Below, one piece after another: positions 1-13,118 of a stretch of DNA of 64,000 bases. A model generated the notes under the pieces. The model was not told the DNA's origin. It worked only from the letters and a program-made list of their open reading frames with translations, and did no database searches. Location of the stretch: positions 1,405,734 through 1,469,733 of the forward strand of contig ML976656.1 in NCBI GenBank assembly GCA_010015655.1. Direction: 5' to 3'. Position 1 is the first letter of the stretch. Each line of letters opens with the position of its first letter. Origin of the DNA: Bimuria novae-zelandiae CBS 107.79. Lineage: Eukaryota > Ascomycota > Dothideomycetes > Pleosporales > Didymosphaeriaceae. The position numbers and the translations under genes were made by a program.

Positions 1-87
1 CACACCGGCGAGGCTTTTAGGTGGGTCGTTACAGGCCTGTTCTACGGGGGAATTTTCGCAATAGAGCTTCTAGAAGACACAATCTGA
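1..87 (+). CDS. Possible 3' end of a gene entering from the left
   Basis: Frame 1 is open from the first base of the window to a TGA at 85-87 and reads 28 residues. The segment is moderately hydrophobic (it includes GLFYGGIFAIELLEDTI). It could be the last exon of a gene that begins outside the window. No family is recognisable, and a run this short can be open by chance. Confidence 0.2.
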   Translation, partial: HTGEAFRWVVTGLFYGGIFAIELLEDTI

Positions 88-1080
88 AACTATTGATGTA
101 AGTGACAGCAGGTACCAGCAATGCGTGCTAGCTAGACCATCCCGACAGCCCGGTGTCAACCGTTGGCGAGCAAGAGGAAACTGCATGAACATGCCGATCC
201 AATAAAAAGTAGGAGAAGAGCTTTTCGGTCCTGAAACTAGGTCATATCATATCGCCTTTCCAAAGATCCGGTGCAGCATTGTAGCTCGAAATACATAGCA
301 CTCATTTCCGCAATGGAGCCCATGGCCGTGGAGATCTGAGAGGATGAATGAGCCCTTGCTAGCAGCATACAATTTATGTCTCAGCTATATCGAAAAATGT
401 TATCAACGGTCCAAGCCGTGTTGTTGGTCCTGCAAATCGGAGGTCGTTGTGCAGTGTTAGTGTGCGAAACGCCAACCGCCTCACATCGCACAGCGGGAAA
501 GATCACTGGCCACATGGCGTCCCCCACCCCCGTTATTTTCGAAGCGTCGTCCCGAGCACACCTCCATCCCCAGCGGAGCATCCCGCGCCTTTAATGGCCG
601 CCCCTTGCGCAGTTGCATATTTGCGCCTGATATTATAATGGCAACGTAGCAGCTTGTGTCCCGGCGGCGTCTTCTGTGAAACGTCGCCGAGCGCCCGTGG
701 CCAGCCTTCCTGACCCAGCGCCAGGCGCAGTCAGACCCGGCGATGTGACAGAAGATGCCGAATGCACTTTTGCTGCCAATAACGCTACTATACTTGTCTG
801 CTTTGCCCTATTTACCGTCTTGAGCCCTTTCCGTCCGTCCAGTCCTTTCAGGTATCTAGCTCCATCCACCTCATACGCCGAACCACTCTTTCGTCAATCA
901 TCCACCCTACTTTCGTTCATGTGACAAACCTCTTCATCGTACTTCCGCTGTCCCGGTGCTTTTCCGTCCTGTCATTTTGGTTCAAGCCTTCCCCACGTTC
1001 TTTTCTCTTCTTGAGGAGCGCCGAACCTATATGTCGACACCTTAAGTCTCTTTCTTTCGAATCACCTTAGGCTTCTCGGT
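88..1080. other. Intergenic stretch upstream of the 7TM-RGS gene
   Basis: Only short overlapping open frames on both strands, none with recognisable protein features. The last 200 bases before 1081 are pyrimidine-rich on the + strand (many CTTTC/TTCTC runs), as is common just upstream of filamentous-fungal start codons, so this is probably the promoter and 5' leader of the next gene. No repeat was seen. Confidence 0.5.
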
Positions 1081-3069
1081 ATGCTGGGGATGGCTCCCAT
1101 TCTGATTCCGCGAATTCTGGATGGAGGCGCTCCCAACTTTGACCCCGCTGGTATAGCCTACTTGGTGGCCGCTATTCTCTATACCATCGTCATCGCCATC
1201 GAACTCTTCCTTCTCTACCGCCAGCGCTCGGCATTCTGCGTCCGGATCCGTGGCCTTGATGTTGTGTTCACGTCTGTTTCTATGCTTCATGTCTATCTGA
1301 TCATTGTTCTGCTGGTTTATCCCTTGAACGGCGAATTTCGGTGCTCCGCAGAATATTGGATAATGTCAATATTCCTGCCCTCGGGGATGGCAGTATTTCA
1401 AGGTGGGGAAAACCTACAAATTGGTATACGATATCTGACTGTCTCTAGCCTGCAATGCTAGAGTTCTCAAGGCATACGAAAGTCAGCGACGAATGAAGAA
1501 AGACTTCCTCGCTGGTGCGCGCAAGAGGCGACACTCCTGGGGTCCGAACGGTCTAATCGAAGCTTGGTTGGGGCTTGATGCCGCAGCAAAGGTGTATGCT
1601 GCAACAGTCATTGGACTGGTTATCTCGGTATGCAATCGTTCAGCAATGCATGTTTCTTCTTGCGTGACTGATCGCAATAGCTGCTTCCCGCAATCGCTGT
1701 TTTCTTCGGTTCCAGACGCTTTCACCCCTCGTATGGTTCGTTTGGGCCCATTGTAGGTCCGCGCGAGTGCCGCAGAGGAGCTGAATGGTTGGTTCTTACT
1801 CACCTCCCAGACTATTTCGGCCACTTACTCCATTAGGATCCCTTCTATATTTGTTCAACTGTTTTGGACGGTCGTCGTTGGTCCTTGGATACTTTGGAAG
1901 ATTCGAAATGTGCACGACGTCCATTCATGGGCATGGCAGACGAGGCTTGCCATTTTTGCCGGGTGCGTCGCTGTCCAAATCTTATATCTGCACAAGCTAA
2001 CAATAGACACAGACTACCCGGCACTCCTTTATGGATCGCCTTCACCCAAAGCAATATTTCTGGAATACAGTCCATAAATAGGTTTTTTCCTCCAGCAGGC
2101 TGGTAAGTAACTTTTCTTGCCTCTTTCCGAGATGGTGTTGCTTTTGCGAACGAGATCCCGACCTGCATCTACCTATCACCTGTGTGTAACGACAAGAGAA
2201 AAAGCACATCGGAGATGGTCGCAGGTGGCTTTGTTTCGTTTTGAGCCAGGCGGCTACACAGCACTGTGTGTCGCTAACATTTTCTCCGCTGCAGGTTCAT
2301 TCCTACTTTGGTCGTTTGTCAGCAAGTGCTCATTCTCATCCCGTTAAGGGATGCTGGCAAGAGTCGGTCGACGGAACGAGCATCGTCATCTCCCGAGACA
2401 GATACCATCTCACTTGCATCTACTGCTTCCAATGACCCCGAAAAATCACCACGATTCGTACTCAGCAAAGAGCTGAAGCCCAAAACTAGCATGCAAGCCC
2501 TCGAGTCCTGTATCGAAAACGATATAGAATCATTAATTGAATGGACGGCATCACGAGAGTTCACCGCCGAGAACACTGTCTTCATTCGGGAAGTGCGCAA
2601 CTTCAAGAGGAAGTGGTCTTCTCTGCGTACTATCACGACTGCGCAGAGGCGCCAGATGCACACAGAGGCGTCACTTATCTTTTTCACCCTTGTGAATCCG
2701 TTCACCGCCGAGACGCCTATCAATATCGAATACAAGATCTTCAAGAAGTTACAAGAGCAGTTTGAGGGAATGGAATACGATCCATATATGCCAACGCGAA
2801 GCACTACTCCTACGGATCCCATGTCGCCGAGCGAGCGGGAGAATGTCGTGTGCCCGTGGGAGAATACGCTCAATCGTCCGGCTAGTATCGATTCCAACAC
2901 AAGTGGGACAAGCGTGTCCAGTACATCAAGCACCAAAAGCCTTGTGCCTAGTCAATTCACAGAGGACGTTTTCGACCCGGCGTATGAAAGCATTAAGTAT
3001 TTGGTTTTCACAAATTCATGGCCACGGTTCCTTGACGCAGAGAGGGCGGAAAACCCACGTTCGTCATAG
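1081..3069 (+). CDS. Seven-transmembrane RGS-domain protein (regulator of G-protein signalling)
   Basis: Spliced by eye as 1081-1402, 1464-1627, 1681-1787, 1837-1962, 2013-2102 and 2295-3069. The sum is 1584 nt, giving 527 aa in one frame, and all five introns are GT-AG. The N-terminal half is a polytopic membrane region: hydrophobic segments include YLVAAILYTIVIAIELFLLY, then SMLHVYLIIVLLVY, ATVIGLVIS/LLPAIAVFF and WTVVVGPWILW. The C-terminal exon carries an RGS box, from about SMQALESCIENDIESLIEW to YLVFTNSWPRFLDAE, interrupted by a Ser/Thr-rich low-complexity loop. This order (7TM then RGS) matches the fungal class of putative receptors with a cytoplasmic RGS domain (GprK / MoRgs7 type). 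The family accelerates GTP hydrolysis by G-alpha and may sense an external signal at the plasma membrane. The start ATG at 1081 is the first in frame; a nearby ATG at 1090 is an alternative. Family assignment is strong, ligand unknown. Confidence 0.85.
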
Positions 3070-4201
3070 ATGGTCAAGCGCAACACAACACTATCCTTAT
3101 CGGCATGTTCACGCAACAAATTCATTAAGCATACCTTCCGCCCAGCTCTTATGCTGGTTGTAGCCTGGTGGGCGACCAATGCACTACCGTTAGTTATCCG
3201 CTGGCGGCTCTACGCCTGTTTATATCACGTCCTCATTTTATTATCTACTTCTTACACTCATTAGACATGAGCTGGGATGTCGGAAGAATGAAAGTCATCA
3301 TGCAGCAGGCGAATCCGCGCAAGCGATATTATTGGTTGGCTCTTTCGGCATTTAGTTTCGTTCCTGATCGTGCTGCGGCGTTTGCTTCTGGGTAGATAAG
3401 GCTAGGAAATACCCCGAAAAATGGCGTTCTCTTGTTGTTTCGGTCTCACTTTCCCGATCAATACCTATCCGCACCGCGATTGCGATGTTCAGTTTTGAAG
3501 CAGCCCTTCCCTGCTCGAATGTCGAAGTTCCTAGCGCGCATGGAAGAGGTCAGTGGTCATCCCAGCATCGCAAGACTCAGGTATCAGGCTCCATGGTCTT
3601 ATCGTGCGCGAAAATAAGTGGCGCAGGGACCTTGTGATATTAGCATGTTTAATATTGGTCTCAATCTTTCACATGTGCCCATTGTTCCTCATATTTCTAT
3701 CCCATTTGTCAACCGGTCCTCCCACTCCTATATTTGACGTCAGGCATCGCACACCTGCGGGCGACAAGGAACTTCGCTGACAGCTTCTCGCGCTGTTGTC
3801 GAACTCCGTTCTGTGAACGGAACCCGTTCCCACAATTTTAGAACGTTGCCGTGTTTATTACTCATATCCTTGGTCTCCACTATAGCCGTGAATCTGCCGC
3901 GTAACGCATAATGCAGCAACCTTATGCGAGCGTGGTGCGGAGTCGGCACGTTTCTTGCCACAGGTACGGTTTCAGATCCGCGGTATGCTTGGATGGGGCC
4001 GTGGAGCCGCGTGGACCACTATCTTGGAGGCGAAGCGGAATCTCTGGGGCGAATATCCATGAGCAGGCTTCACTGGGGTGCTGCGATGGTACAGTTCGAT
4101 CGGAGCGCACGTGTTGTGCGGTACAAAAGTGTCACGCAGTAGGCACGATGACCCGTACATGGATCAATCGATCGTGAAGGTAGAAATTTATCTCCTCGGC
4201 T
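3070..4201. other. Intergenic region, no supported gene
   Basis: Contains 3' flanking sequence of the RGS gene and several unrelated short open frames of 60-90 codons in overlapping frames. None shows a domain, a signal peptide, or a splice pattern that extends it. Base composition is ordinary until about 4200, where it drops abruptly into AT-rich transposon DNA. Confidence 0.5.
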
Positions 4202-4203
4202 TA

Positions 4204-6326
4204 GTGCGCCGAACCACTAGTTAAGTCAGTTCGCTTGTTGAGTCACCCCTCACTAACTTCAGATAATCACACCCTCTGCTTCTACCTCTTGTAACTTAAC
4301 TAATATAGCTTTAATTAATAAAGTAATTAAAGAAATTAAACCCTTAGAACTAGGTAAAAAATAGTCTTATAGAAAAATTATAAAATAACATAGTGTTGCG
4401 CATAAGTCGCTAAGACAGTAACACTAAGGGATTTCTTTATTAGTTTAAGAGTTTAGGCTTTAATGCTAAAAGCTTAACCTATAATAAAAGGTAGAGCTTA
4501 TAAAGTATATTAAAAAATTTATAGCTTATTATCTATAACCTATAAGGGAGATAGTACAGAATTTCGCTTCTTTAATAGCTAAATAATCTATAGGCAAGAG
4601 CTGGGTTACCTAATTTTTAAACTAAAATAAGATAACTATTAAGACTTACTAGACTACTAGAATAGACTATAAACGCTACTAAGCTAATTTAGAGGATAAA
4701 TATTAACTATTCTTTTAACTTTTGCTTAAAAAGATTAAGGAATACAAGATACAACCTCGGTATATATATAATATATATAAGAAGGGGTTTCTTATTAGGG
4801 TGATAAGAAGAAGTAAAAGGATCTTTAGTAAGGCTCTATAGGATAGTAAGGAAGTAAGAGAAGCTCTTTAAGATAGGAATTAAGAGTAGATAACGTTGTT
4901 AGCCTGTATTTATAGTAATAGATTAGCTTTCCTACCCGGACTTCTCTTTGCCTCTACCAACTCAAGTCTTTAATTAACGTAGGTAGAAGGTATTAGGATT
5001 AAAAAATACGACGCCTTTATTAGTTTATCTCTAAATAAATAGAGTAATAATAATATAGGCCTTGCCTAGTTTAAATAGGTGTTTAATTAATATATAAAAG
5101 AGAAAGCTTAAAAGGATTAACGCGTATAAAAGCTATTAATTTTTAATAATTATAGATTTTACGTTAATAAAGAATTCTTTAACTATTATAGCTAGAATTA
5201 AATTCTAGTGATAGTATTTCCTCCTTATTTAACTCACACGCTTTAACTACTAGATATAGTAATATTTAAGTTTCTTTTAATAGACTACTTTAACGCGCTT
5301 ATAAAACACCTCTATAATACTTAAGGCTTAATTTTAATTACTAAGGGAGACTTCTTCCCTTTATTCTAAAAGGCCTAAACTAACTTTTTTAAAGAAGGTC
5401 TTGTTCTTACGTTATTTAAGGCAACTAGTATATAGCCTACTAATAAAAAGGTTATACTTAAAAAATATATTAAAGTAACACTAAAAGTTAAAGGATTACG
5501 AGAGAGCTCTATTGTAGTATTTAGTAAAAAGGATTAGTTTAAAATTAAAAGCCTTATATAATCTTAAGTTAACGATTAGAGTAGTAAAGAGGTTTAGAAA
5601 ATGTAGCGTTTACTCTACTATATCTTTATTTAAAATAACCTCCTCCACACTGAAATAAAAGGCCTATAACAGGCTGTTTTATCTTTAAAGCAACACAAGA
5701 AAAAAGGCAAGACTCTTCACCTTTAATAATGTTAGGAGTACTATAGTAAAGTAGTATTCTAGTTACTAAAGAAGATAAGGGAGGCTTAGTTCTATAAGAG
5801 GGTTAAGAAATAATAAAAAGAGGAGTAAAAACTTAAGAAAGCTTATACTAAGGTAGAGAAGGCTTAATAGAAGGTCCTTAAACTTTAAGAGAAAGATTAA
5901 AAGTTAAGAAAAAAGAGGAGAGGGAGAGAATTAAGACTAAGAAATAGGCTACCTAGGAACGTAAGAAATAAGAGAAATAGAATACCTAGAAGTTTATATA
6001 AACTTCCTAAATAGGACAAAGGAAGGCTTTAAAGCCTGTTATAAAGCCTGTACAGAAAAAATAGAAGCATAGAGTTAATGTAGAGGATGGGGGAGATGCC
6101 TATACACGTGATCCTTCACCTAGGAGAATAACCTAGGTTAGCTAGAATATTAAGGGTCTACAAAAATTTAAATAGTATATTTTTTATAGTAGTTTGTTTA
6201 GTATCTCGATAAATTCTAAGAATAATTAAGCTACCATGAATGGTTTAGAAACTCGATGTTGTTGTGAGAGGGATTTTGATGAGGTGACCTAACAAGCGAA
6301 CTGACTCAACTAGTGCGCCGATACAC
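4204..6326 (+). mobile_element. pogo/Fot1-like TIR DNA transposon, RIP-degraded (copy 1)
   Basis: A 2.1-kb element bounded by TA on both sides (4202-4203 and 6327-6328). The ends are about 46-bp inverted repeats that share CACTAGTT, AGTCAGTTCGCTTGTT and GTCACC. The + strand between them can be followed as a pogo/Fot1-type transposase: a start near 4302 reads ALINKVIKEIK..., then a motif equivalent to IYNMDEKGF (around 4757) and RSKRIFSK (around 4805), then late segments matching the DDE catalytic region (FPPYLTHTL near 5220). Almost every tryptophan and glutamine codon is now TAG or TAA, so nothing is translatable. The terminal motif TAGTG-N8-CACTA is itself a quasi-palindrome. Length and content match the other pogo copies in this window. 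Confidence 0.85.
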
Positions 6327-6328
6327 TA

Positions 6329-7180
6329 TTGGTGCTACCGTGGCGGTTCAGCAAATGGGCCGGTTCGGCACTTGGGCCACCCCCGCTTTTTCCACCCCTT
6401 GCTTCACACTCTTATAACTCAACCAATATGGCTTTAATTAACGACGCAATTAAAGAAATTAAATTATATAAGCTAGCTAGAGGATAGTTATACTAAAGAA
6501 TTATAAAGAAATATAGTATGCTACGTGAATTATTAAGGAGACTATACCAGGATAAAAACACTCTAATAGAAGAGCAGAAACTCTAACGCAGAAAAATTAA
6601 CTTATAATAAAAGTTAGGGCTTATACGCTATATAGAGTAGCTTATAGCTTATTAGCTACTATCTATAAAAGAAATAATATGGAATTTTATCACTATAATT
6701 ATAAAAGAGCCTATTAGAGAAAGCTAGGTTATTTAATTTCTTAAATATAATTTAATTACTATTACCCCTTACTAGGCTACTAGAATAGATAGCGTACGCT
6801 ACTAAGCTAATTTAGGCAATATATATTAGTTATTTTTTTAACTACTTACTAAGAAAATTAAGGAGTACGATATAAAGCCTTATTATACGTATAATATAAA
6901 TAGGTAGGGCTTTCTTATTAAAGTTATTAAACGAAGTAAAAGGATCTTTAGTAAAGTAATATAAGACTATAGGGAGATTATAGCATCTCCTTAAGATAAA
7001 AATAAAAAGTAGATAACGCTACTCGCCTCCGTGTATAGTAATAAATTAGTATTACTACTAGCTCTATTATTTGTAGCAAATAATAAGGGCCTTTAATTAT
7101 TATAGGTAGATAATATTTAAGCTAGAAAATACAAGGTCTTTATTAACTTATCTTTAACTAATTAAACTAATAATAATATT
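6329..7180 (+). mobile_element. pogo/Fot-like element, 5' part only (copy 2)
   Basis: It begins directly at the TA that closes copy 1, with a GC-rich terminal sequence (TTGGTGCTACCGTGGCGG...). The start of a pogo-type reading frame follows near 6431 (ALINDAIKEIK), with downstream pieces parallel to copy 1 up to the residues before the DDE region (KVFINLSL, about 7135). At about 7180 the match stops where gypsy-type sequence on the other strand begins. No 3' half or right-hand TIR was found after the gypsy element, so this copy is truncated. Heavily RIP-mutated. Confidence 0.7.
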
Positions 7181-10100
7181 TAGTTTTACTACGTAGGAGT
7201 TTATTACCTTCTTTATTGTAAACTTTTTTTACTTTTAGTTAATCTTCTTGCTTAGACGCTAGTTTTAGAAGTAATTTTTATACTTTAGGTATACTATATT
7301 TCCTTCTTTTAAAATTAAAGCCTCTTTACGTTAATAGTTTACTAGGCGCTCTTATTCTTATTAGGCTATTATTATTTTTACCTAGGCATAGTTAAAAACT
7401 TTAATAAACTTTTTTAGTATTACCTTCGTAGCCTTTTTTACGTTAGATCTAAGATCTAAGGCATATCTACATGCCTTAAAGTTTTTAACTAGTTTAATAT
7501 TCTAGCTATAGAATAAGAAAAATAGGCTAACTCTTAGTAATATAGCTTCTTACCCTTTAATATCTATCTAAGCTATAGAAAGCTACTTTATCTCATTATC
7601 CTATTACTAGTTATAATATGCCCGAAGGTAGGCTTTAAGGATAGAGTTTATTTATTCTATCTACTCGTTTGTCTCTAGGTACTTTACTATAGATAGTCTG
7701 TGGTTAATGCCTACTTATTTATAGAGTGTAGTTTAAAATTTACTTACGAACTGTCCCCCGCAGTCTAATATAATAATAGAAGGAAAAAAGTAGTCTACTA
7801 CTTAGTGTTAAAGAGACGCTATCGTAACTACAAGTATATTAAAATTTAAGAGACTAATATACTTATAGTCTATACTAAGTTTATTAATATTTATTATAAT
7901 ATTCGTGCAGCTATCTCTCTTAGGTAAGGTAATAATAAAGTCTATTATAATGTCCTTTTATTTTTATTAAGGCAGTGGTAAAAGCTTCAGCAGGCCCTAT
8001 TTTACTTTTCTCTATAATTTTGTTTTTCTATAAATATTATAGTTCTTAACATACTGCCTTATTTATTGAGATATTGTTAGGAAAAAGTAGTCTTAAGTAA
8101 AAACTTATAGGTATTTTCTTATTTTAAATATCTTAAAGCTAGGAAACTATACGCGGCCACTATTAGCTTTATTTATAAAAGTTTTATTTTTAGTACCTAT
8201 TATCTTAAACTATAGCATAGGTACCCTTAAGTATCTAACTATATTCTAAGATACTAATAAATAACTTCTACCTAGGTTTAAACTTCCTAAGCCTATTCTT
8301 AACATAGTCTTTTATTTTACTATACACGCTATCTTTATTGTGTCCTACCTCTTACTCTATAGTATTAAAGTCTAGTTTACATCGTTTAGCAGAGTTATCG
8401 CCTCCTTAAGGGGTTAATATAGGTAGTTTAGACGTATTAAGTGAGCAAGTACTAGGTTATTATTTATTTTAGTATATTTAGGTTTCTTTATAGTAGTAGG
8501 TGTTTAGAGGATAAAAGACTTTATGCTATTTCTTTTAGTAGTCTTTTTAAAAGTATAAAGTGTCTTAATTTTAATTTATTATCTTTACTATCCATTAATA
8601 AATCTTAGTCCCTTTAGGAGCGGGCATTTGCCCTAGAGTTTACTAACCATAGTCTATACATAAGTATTATATTAATATAGCTAAGTGTGTCTACCTACTA
8701 AACGTGTCGTTTATCTAATCTTTGTTTAGTAGTAAAATATATAAAATTTCTATAATTAGTGTAGATTATAAAGTACTTCACTACTTAATATATATAGTCT
8801 TATTTATTTACGTATTTAATAACTATAAACATCTCTTTATTATAAATAGTATAATTATATTCTACTAGGCTATTCTTTATTAAAAGGTAAGCCACTAGAC
8901 GCAGAATCCTATTATTATTATACTTAGAAAAGTATCCCCTAGTTAACTAGCTAAAGGCGTTTACTTTTAGTACTAATTCTTAAGTAGACTAGCGCGGGAT
9001 CTATATAAAGCGCTATTTTAAAAAAATTAAATACGTGCTACTACTTTTATCCCTAAATAAATTTTACTCCTTTACTAGTAAGCTTTATAAGGGGACTTAA
9101 TATGTTAGAAAAGACTTATCTAAATCTTTAATAAAAGTTTATAAAGCTCATAAAGCTCTAGACCTCTTTTACTAAAATTAGTACCTTTTATTTCTAACGT
9201 ATCCAGACTTTATCTAGGTCTCTGCTTACGTTCTTATTAACTTTTATAATAAATTCTAATTACTTAGTCTTTTTAAAGGAGAACCTAAATTTCTTAATAT
9301 TTATATATAATCCTGCGTCTCTTAACTTCTAGATTATAGTACGTACTTTTTTTATAGTCTTTTTAGGTACTACTAAAGAAGATAAGATTATTATTTATAT
9401 ATGCTAAGTAGTAGTTATTATGGTGCTCCTTTAGCACCTAATTAATATATTACTAGAACGTACTTACTGTATTAGCTAGGCTAAAAAGAACCACTAGCTA
9501 CTTATAGAGACTATATTAGGTTCTAAATACTATTTTTTATTCTTCACCTTTTACTATATAAAACTTATAAAAGGCTTAAATTATATTACGTTTACTAAAC
9601 TATTTAGCCTTTGAGTGGACCTAAACAGTCTTACTAATTAATATTAAAAGTTATTAGTCCTTCTTTACGATATTGTTTAAAACTTAACAGTTAATATAAA
9701 AGCATAGTCCTCTACTAAGTTTTTTAGTAATTAATACTAAGGTAATAGTACTACACTTGCTTATTTAAATAAGTCTTTATTTAAGTATTTAGTAAGTTCT
9801 TTTTAAAGGACAAGCAACTCTTTACGAGGCAAATTAAATAAAGGGCTATAGGGAATCTTTAGGGTCTCGCTCTCTTTTTCTATAAAAGGGATACGACGAT
9901 CCACTTTAGATCTATAGTTCGCGGGGAGCTTGTCAGCCTGTTTCTTATAAAGATACGCTATACGTTCTTAAAAGCTTTAGGTAGTAGCTCTTGTTAGTAT
10001 ACCTTTAGTTTACTGGTTAACGCCTTTTATATATCTTTTATTAATATAAAAAATACCTTAGCCCTAGTTTCTAGGCGTTAATTACGCTAATTTAGGACTA

Positions 10101-12824
10101 TAAAGGCTATAGCTAATACTATATAGAGCTTTATTAATAGTTTCTTACTTTCTTAGTTACGGATACGGGTGTCTAAACGTTTAATTTAAATTAATTTTAT
10201 TACCAGGACTAGTTTAACCGTATTCTTCTTTATTTAAATTAGGCTAAGGATTAGATTGTATAATGTATTATTAGGTAGGACATATAATTATATTAGTTCT
10301 ATATAACTATTAATATTTACTTTTAATTAAACTACTTTACGTATAAAGAGTTGCATGCTTTTAATACTAATAAAAATATATAGATTAGGTAGGTTTTGGC
10401 ACTATAGGTAGGCTTTTATTATAGGTTTTTTTAATATAAACTTAATGGTTAGATTACCTAAATTAATTAGTATTAATATAAATATAATGTTATTAATAAG
10501 TAAGCGTACTATTATAAGTAATATGTCTAGCTATAGCCTTTAAAAGTTATTAAAACTTATCTTTTGCCCTTTTCCTACTTTTACCTCCTAGTAGTAATTA
10601 TTACTAAGAGAATTTAGTTTTCTAAATTAATAGAAGCTATATTAAACTCTTTATTAAAAGATTATTTAGTAGTAGGTATAGTGACGCGAACTAGTGCTAG
10701 CTTTATTATAAGTAAAAATTTATACTACTTTACGCGGTGTTCTATATTTCTATAATAAAAATAGGAACTATTCTTTTTACGGATTTCTATTACCATGCGC
10801 GATACCTATATAGCTTGTTTTTAGGTGGTACTAGACCTATATCTTATAGCTCTGTCTGCCGCTTAGTATCTTCTATCTTAGCTTTATTAGCTAGATATCT
10901 TTTTAGGGTTGATTAAGTAGGTTTTTAATCTATCTTGTCTAGCGTCCCGCTCCTAGTAGAGAACTTTAATAATTATAATTTATTTTAAGAGAGATTTTCT
11001 TTAGCCTTATTAATTGTCTTTTAAAACCCTCATAGGTCCTAATTATTACTTATATTTACTATAACTATTTAGACTCGTAAGTTATCGCGAAAGCTCTAAA
11101 AGTATAGGTTTTTTTTTTTTTAATTTAAGTATACTATTTAGCTTCTATAGCGTAGTTATTAAAGTTAAAATTAAAGTTATAAAGCTTCTAGCTTCCTTAT
11201 TATATTATAAGTAAATAGTTACGCACGATTTCTTTAGCTAGGCAGTTATAACAGTTATAGTCTAATAACTTTTAGAGGTTAGCTTACGTACATTTTTGAT
11301 AGTAGTTTAAGTACGTAATTCTTACTATCGCCGCACATCCTATTAATTAACTAATAATATATTTAGGTATATATCTAAGTCAGTCCCTCTCTTTTAGGAG
11401 CTTATATTATATTACAATTTTAAAATAGTAGTAATCTAGTTATTTACTATTAAAGTAGATTAAATAAATATTTTAGGATAGTAGCTTCTTCCTTAGTTTA
11501 AGATAAGTTTTACTATTAATCTCTTTAGTAGCTCTATTTATTAGTCTACGTTTAATTACTAATTATACCTTCTATCTTTTAAGAGTATTATTATATTATT
11601 AGGTGTTCTTAGCGCTTTCATACCATTTTTTAATTAGTTCTTTTACTTTTTATAATAAAGTCTAAAAGGTATTCTAGAAGTTAACAAGTGCTTTAACCTT
11701 ACTTAAGAATAATTATATTTTATTCTTATCAACTCTTAATACCAAGAGTTTAGTTATAAATAGAGATACTATTCTTTTATCTCCTTAGCTATTACCTTTT
11801 TATAAGCTAATAGCTTGCTGCGCACAATTATTTACGCTAAGGTAAAATTTTTTAGTAAAAAGTCTTATTCTTATTTTTATAACTTTTTTATTTAGTTAAG
11901 ACAGTCTTACTAGCATTAAGTGTCTATTAAGACTTCTTTTTAATTACTTGCTCGAGAGGGTTTTATCTCCTTATAGGTCTTGGCGTCGCCTTTATAATAT
12001 TTATTTATATTTATTTTTAACTTTGTATAGTACTTCGTAGCTTTAGTTTATAGTTATATTTAAAATCTACTTGTCTCGCAATAGGTAAATATAATTAAAT
12101 TTAATATAAAGGGCAAGGTGCTTAAGTAGCTAAAGGTGCTAAAAGAACACTTATAAATTTAATAAAAAGTCTAAAGTTAAGCTTTAGGCGTTAAACTTAT
12201 ATATATCTAGGATTTGTATAACTAAGGATTAAGGATCCAAGGCAATAACTAAGCGTAGCCTATTATATGCAAAAATATATTTTTAAAATAAAAAGAAATT
12301 TTATATAACTATTTAATTCGCACTTTAACATTAAAGACTCTAACATAAAAAGTACTTAAAATAGTACATTATACACCAAAAAAGTAATATTTTTTAATTT
12401 TAGAGACTTAAATTTTTATATATTTTCACTTTTTCGAAATTTAAGTATTATTAAGAAACTAAAATTTTAAGATTATAGATAAAATCGATCGCTATAAATT
12501 TATTTAAGAGAGTTTTTAAAAGGAATTAGTGGCTAAAAATTTATATTACTCTAAACTTTCGTATTTTTCTTGATTTTCCTAGTAAAAAGCGACGCATTAC
12601 GCGTACGGACACGGTAGCGTTGGGGACAATCTCGCCAGCCGTAACATTAATGTAATTTTCAGTTCGAAGTATTGAAATATATTTATAGATAGCTCTTGCA
12701 TATAGATAGTATAGGTTTCTAGCGATTCTTAGCGTGTGCGAAGAAAGCGAAGTGCTGAAAGTCAAAGTACCCCTTACTTGTCCCAACACGGAGGGTATCC
12801 TAGCACTTAGGGAGGGACGTTACA
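7180..12824 (-). mobile_element. Ty3/gypsy retrotransposon relic, RIP-degraded
   Basis: Read on the minus strand, the left end (about 7210-7420) gives the integrase C-terminal signature resembling LKEGDKVYLLRRNIKTKRPS. Reverse transcriptase/RNase H and gag territory would follow to the right, up to about 12250. A GC-normal segment at 12640-12824 looks like the 5' LTR, with the minus strand starting TGTAACGTCCC. No matching 3' LTR was found near 7180, so the element is truncated at that end or its LTR was lost. There are hundreds of TA-rich substitutions and no intact frame. It lies against the pogo copy 2 fragment. Confidence 0.7.
12640..12824 (-). repeat. Probable 5' LTR of the gypsy element
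   Basis: On the minus strand this block starts TGTAACGTCCCTCC, has a TATA-like stretch (CTATAAATATA) in the middle, and ends near ATGTTACGG, close to an inverted copy of its start (TGTAACG/CGTTACA). Gypsy gag-like sequence lies downstream on the same strand. It keeps more G+C than the interior of the element. The single copy means that the LTR call rests on terminal sequence and position only. Confidence 0.5.
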
Positions 12825-13118
12825 TTCTTACTGGAGCAAGCGTTAATGCAAACTAGCAAAAATTGCCTGACTCACAGCATTTAACAAACATAATGCCTAG
12901 GTATCCTTCACGAATCGAGAGAGAGGACGATTGATCTAGGCAGGGAGGAACATTGCTTCACTATGAAAACAAAATACCTCGTGTATTCGCAAATTAGGAA
13001 AATAAAATTGATTGATCTAAGATCAAGACGAACACATGAAGGTATATAAGAAAAAGGAAAACATGATAATTCTAATTCAGGCTATGCAACATCTCCAAAG
13101 CGTTACCGGCCTCCTGAC
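12825..13118. other. Junction between transposon block and gene-rich segment
   Basis: Composition returns from strongly AT-rich to ordinary across this stretch. No gene, repeat or terminal inverted repeat was recognised. It probably contains the 3' flank of the minus-strand hypothetical gene that follows. Confidence 0.4.

Noticed and set aside
2319..2936. 205-codon minus-strand frame over the RGS exon
   Set aside because: Antisense shadow of the RGS domain coding sequence.
12541..12789. 82-codon minus-strand open frame
   Set aside because: It lies in the presumed gypsy LTR and shows no protein features.
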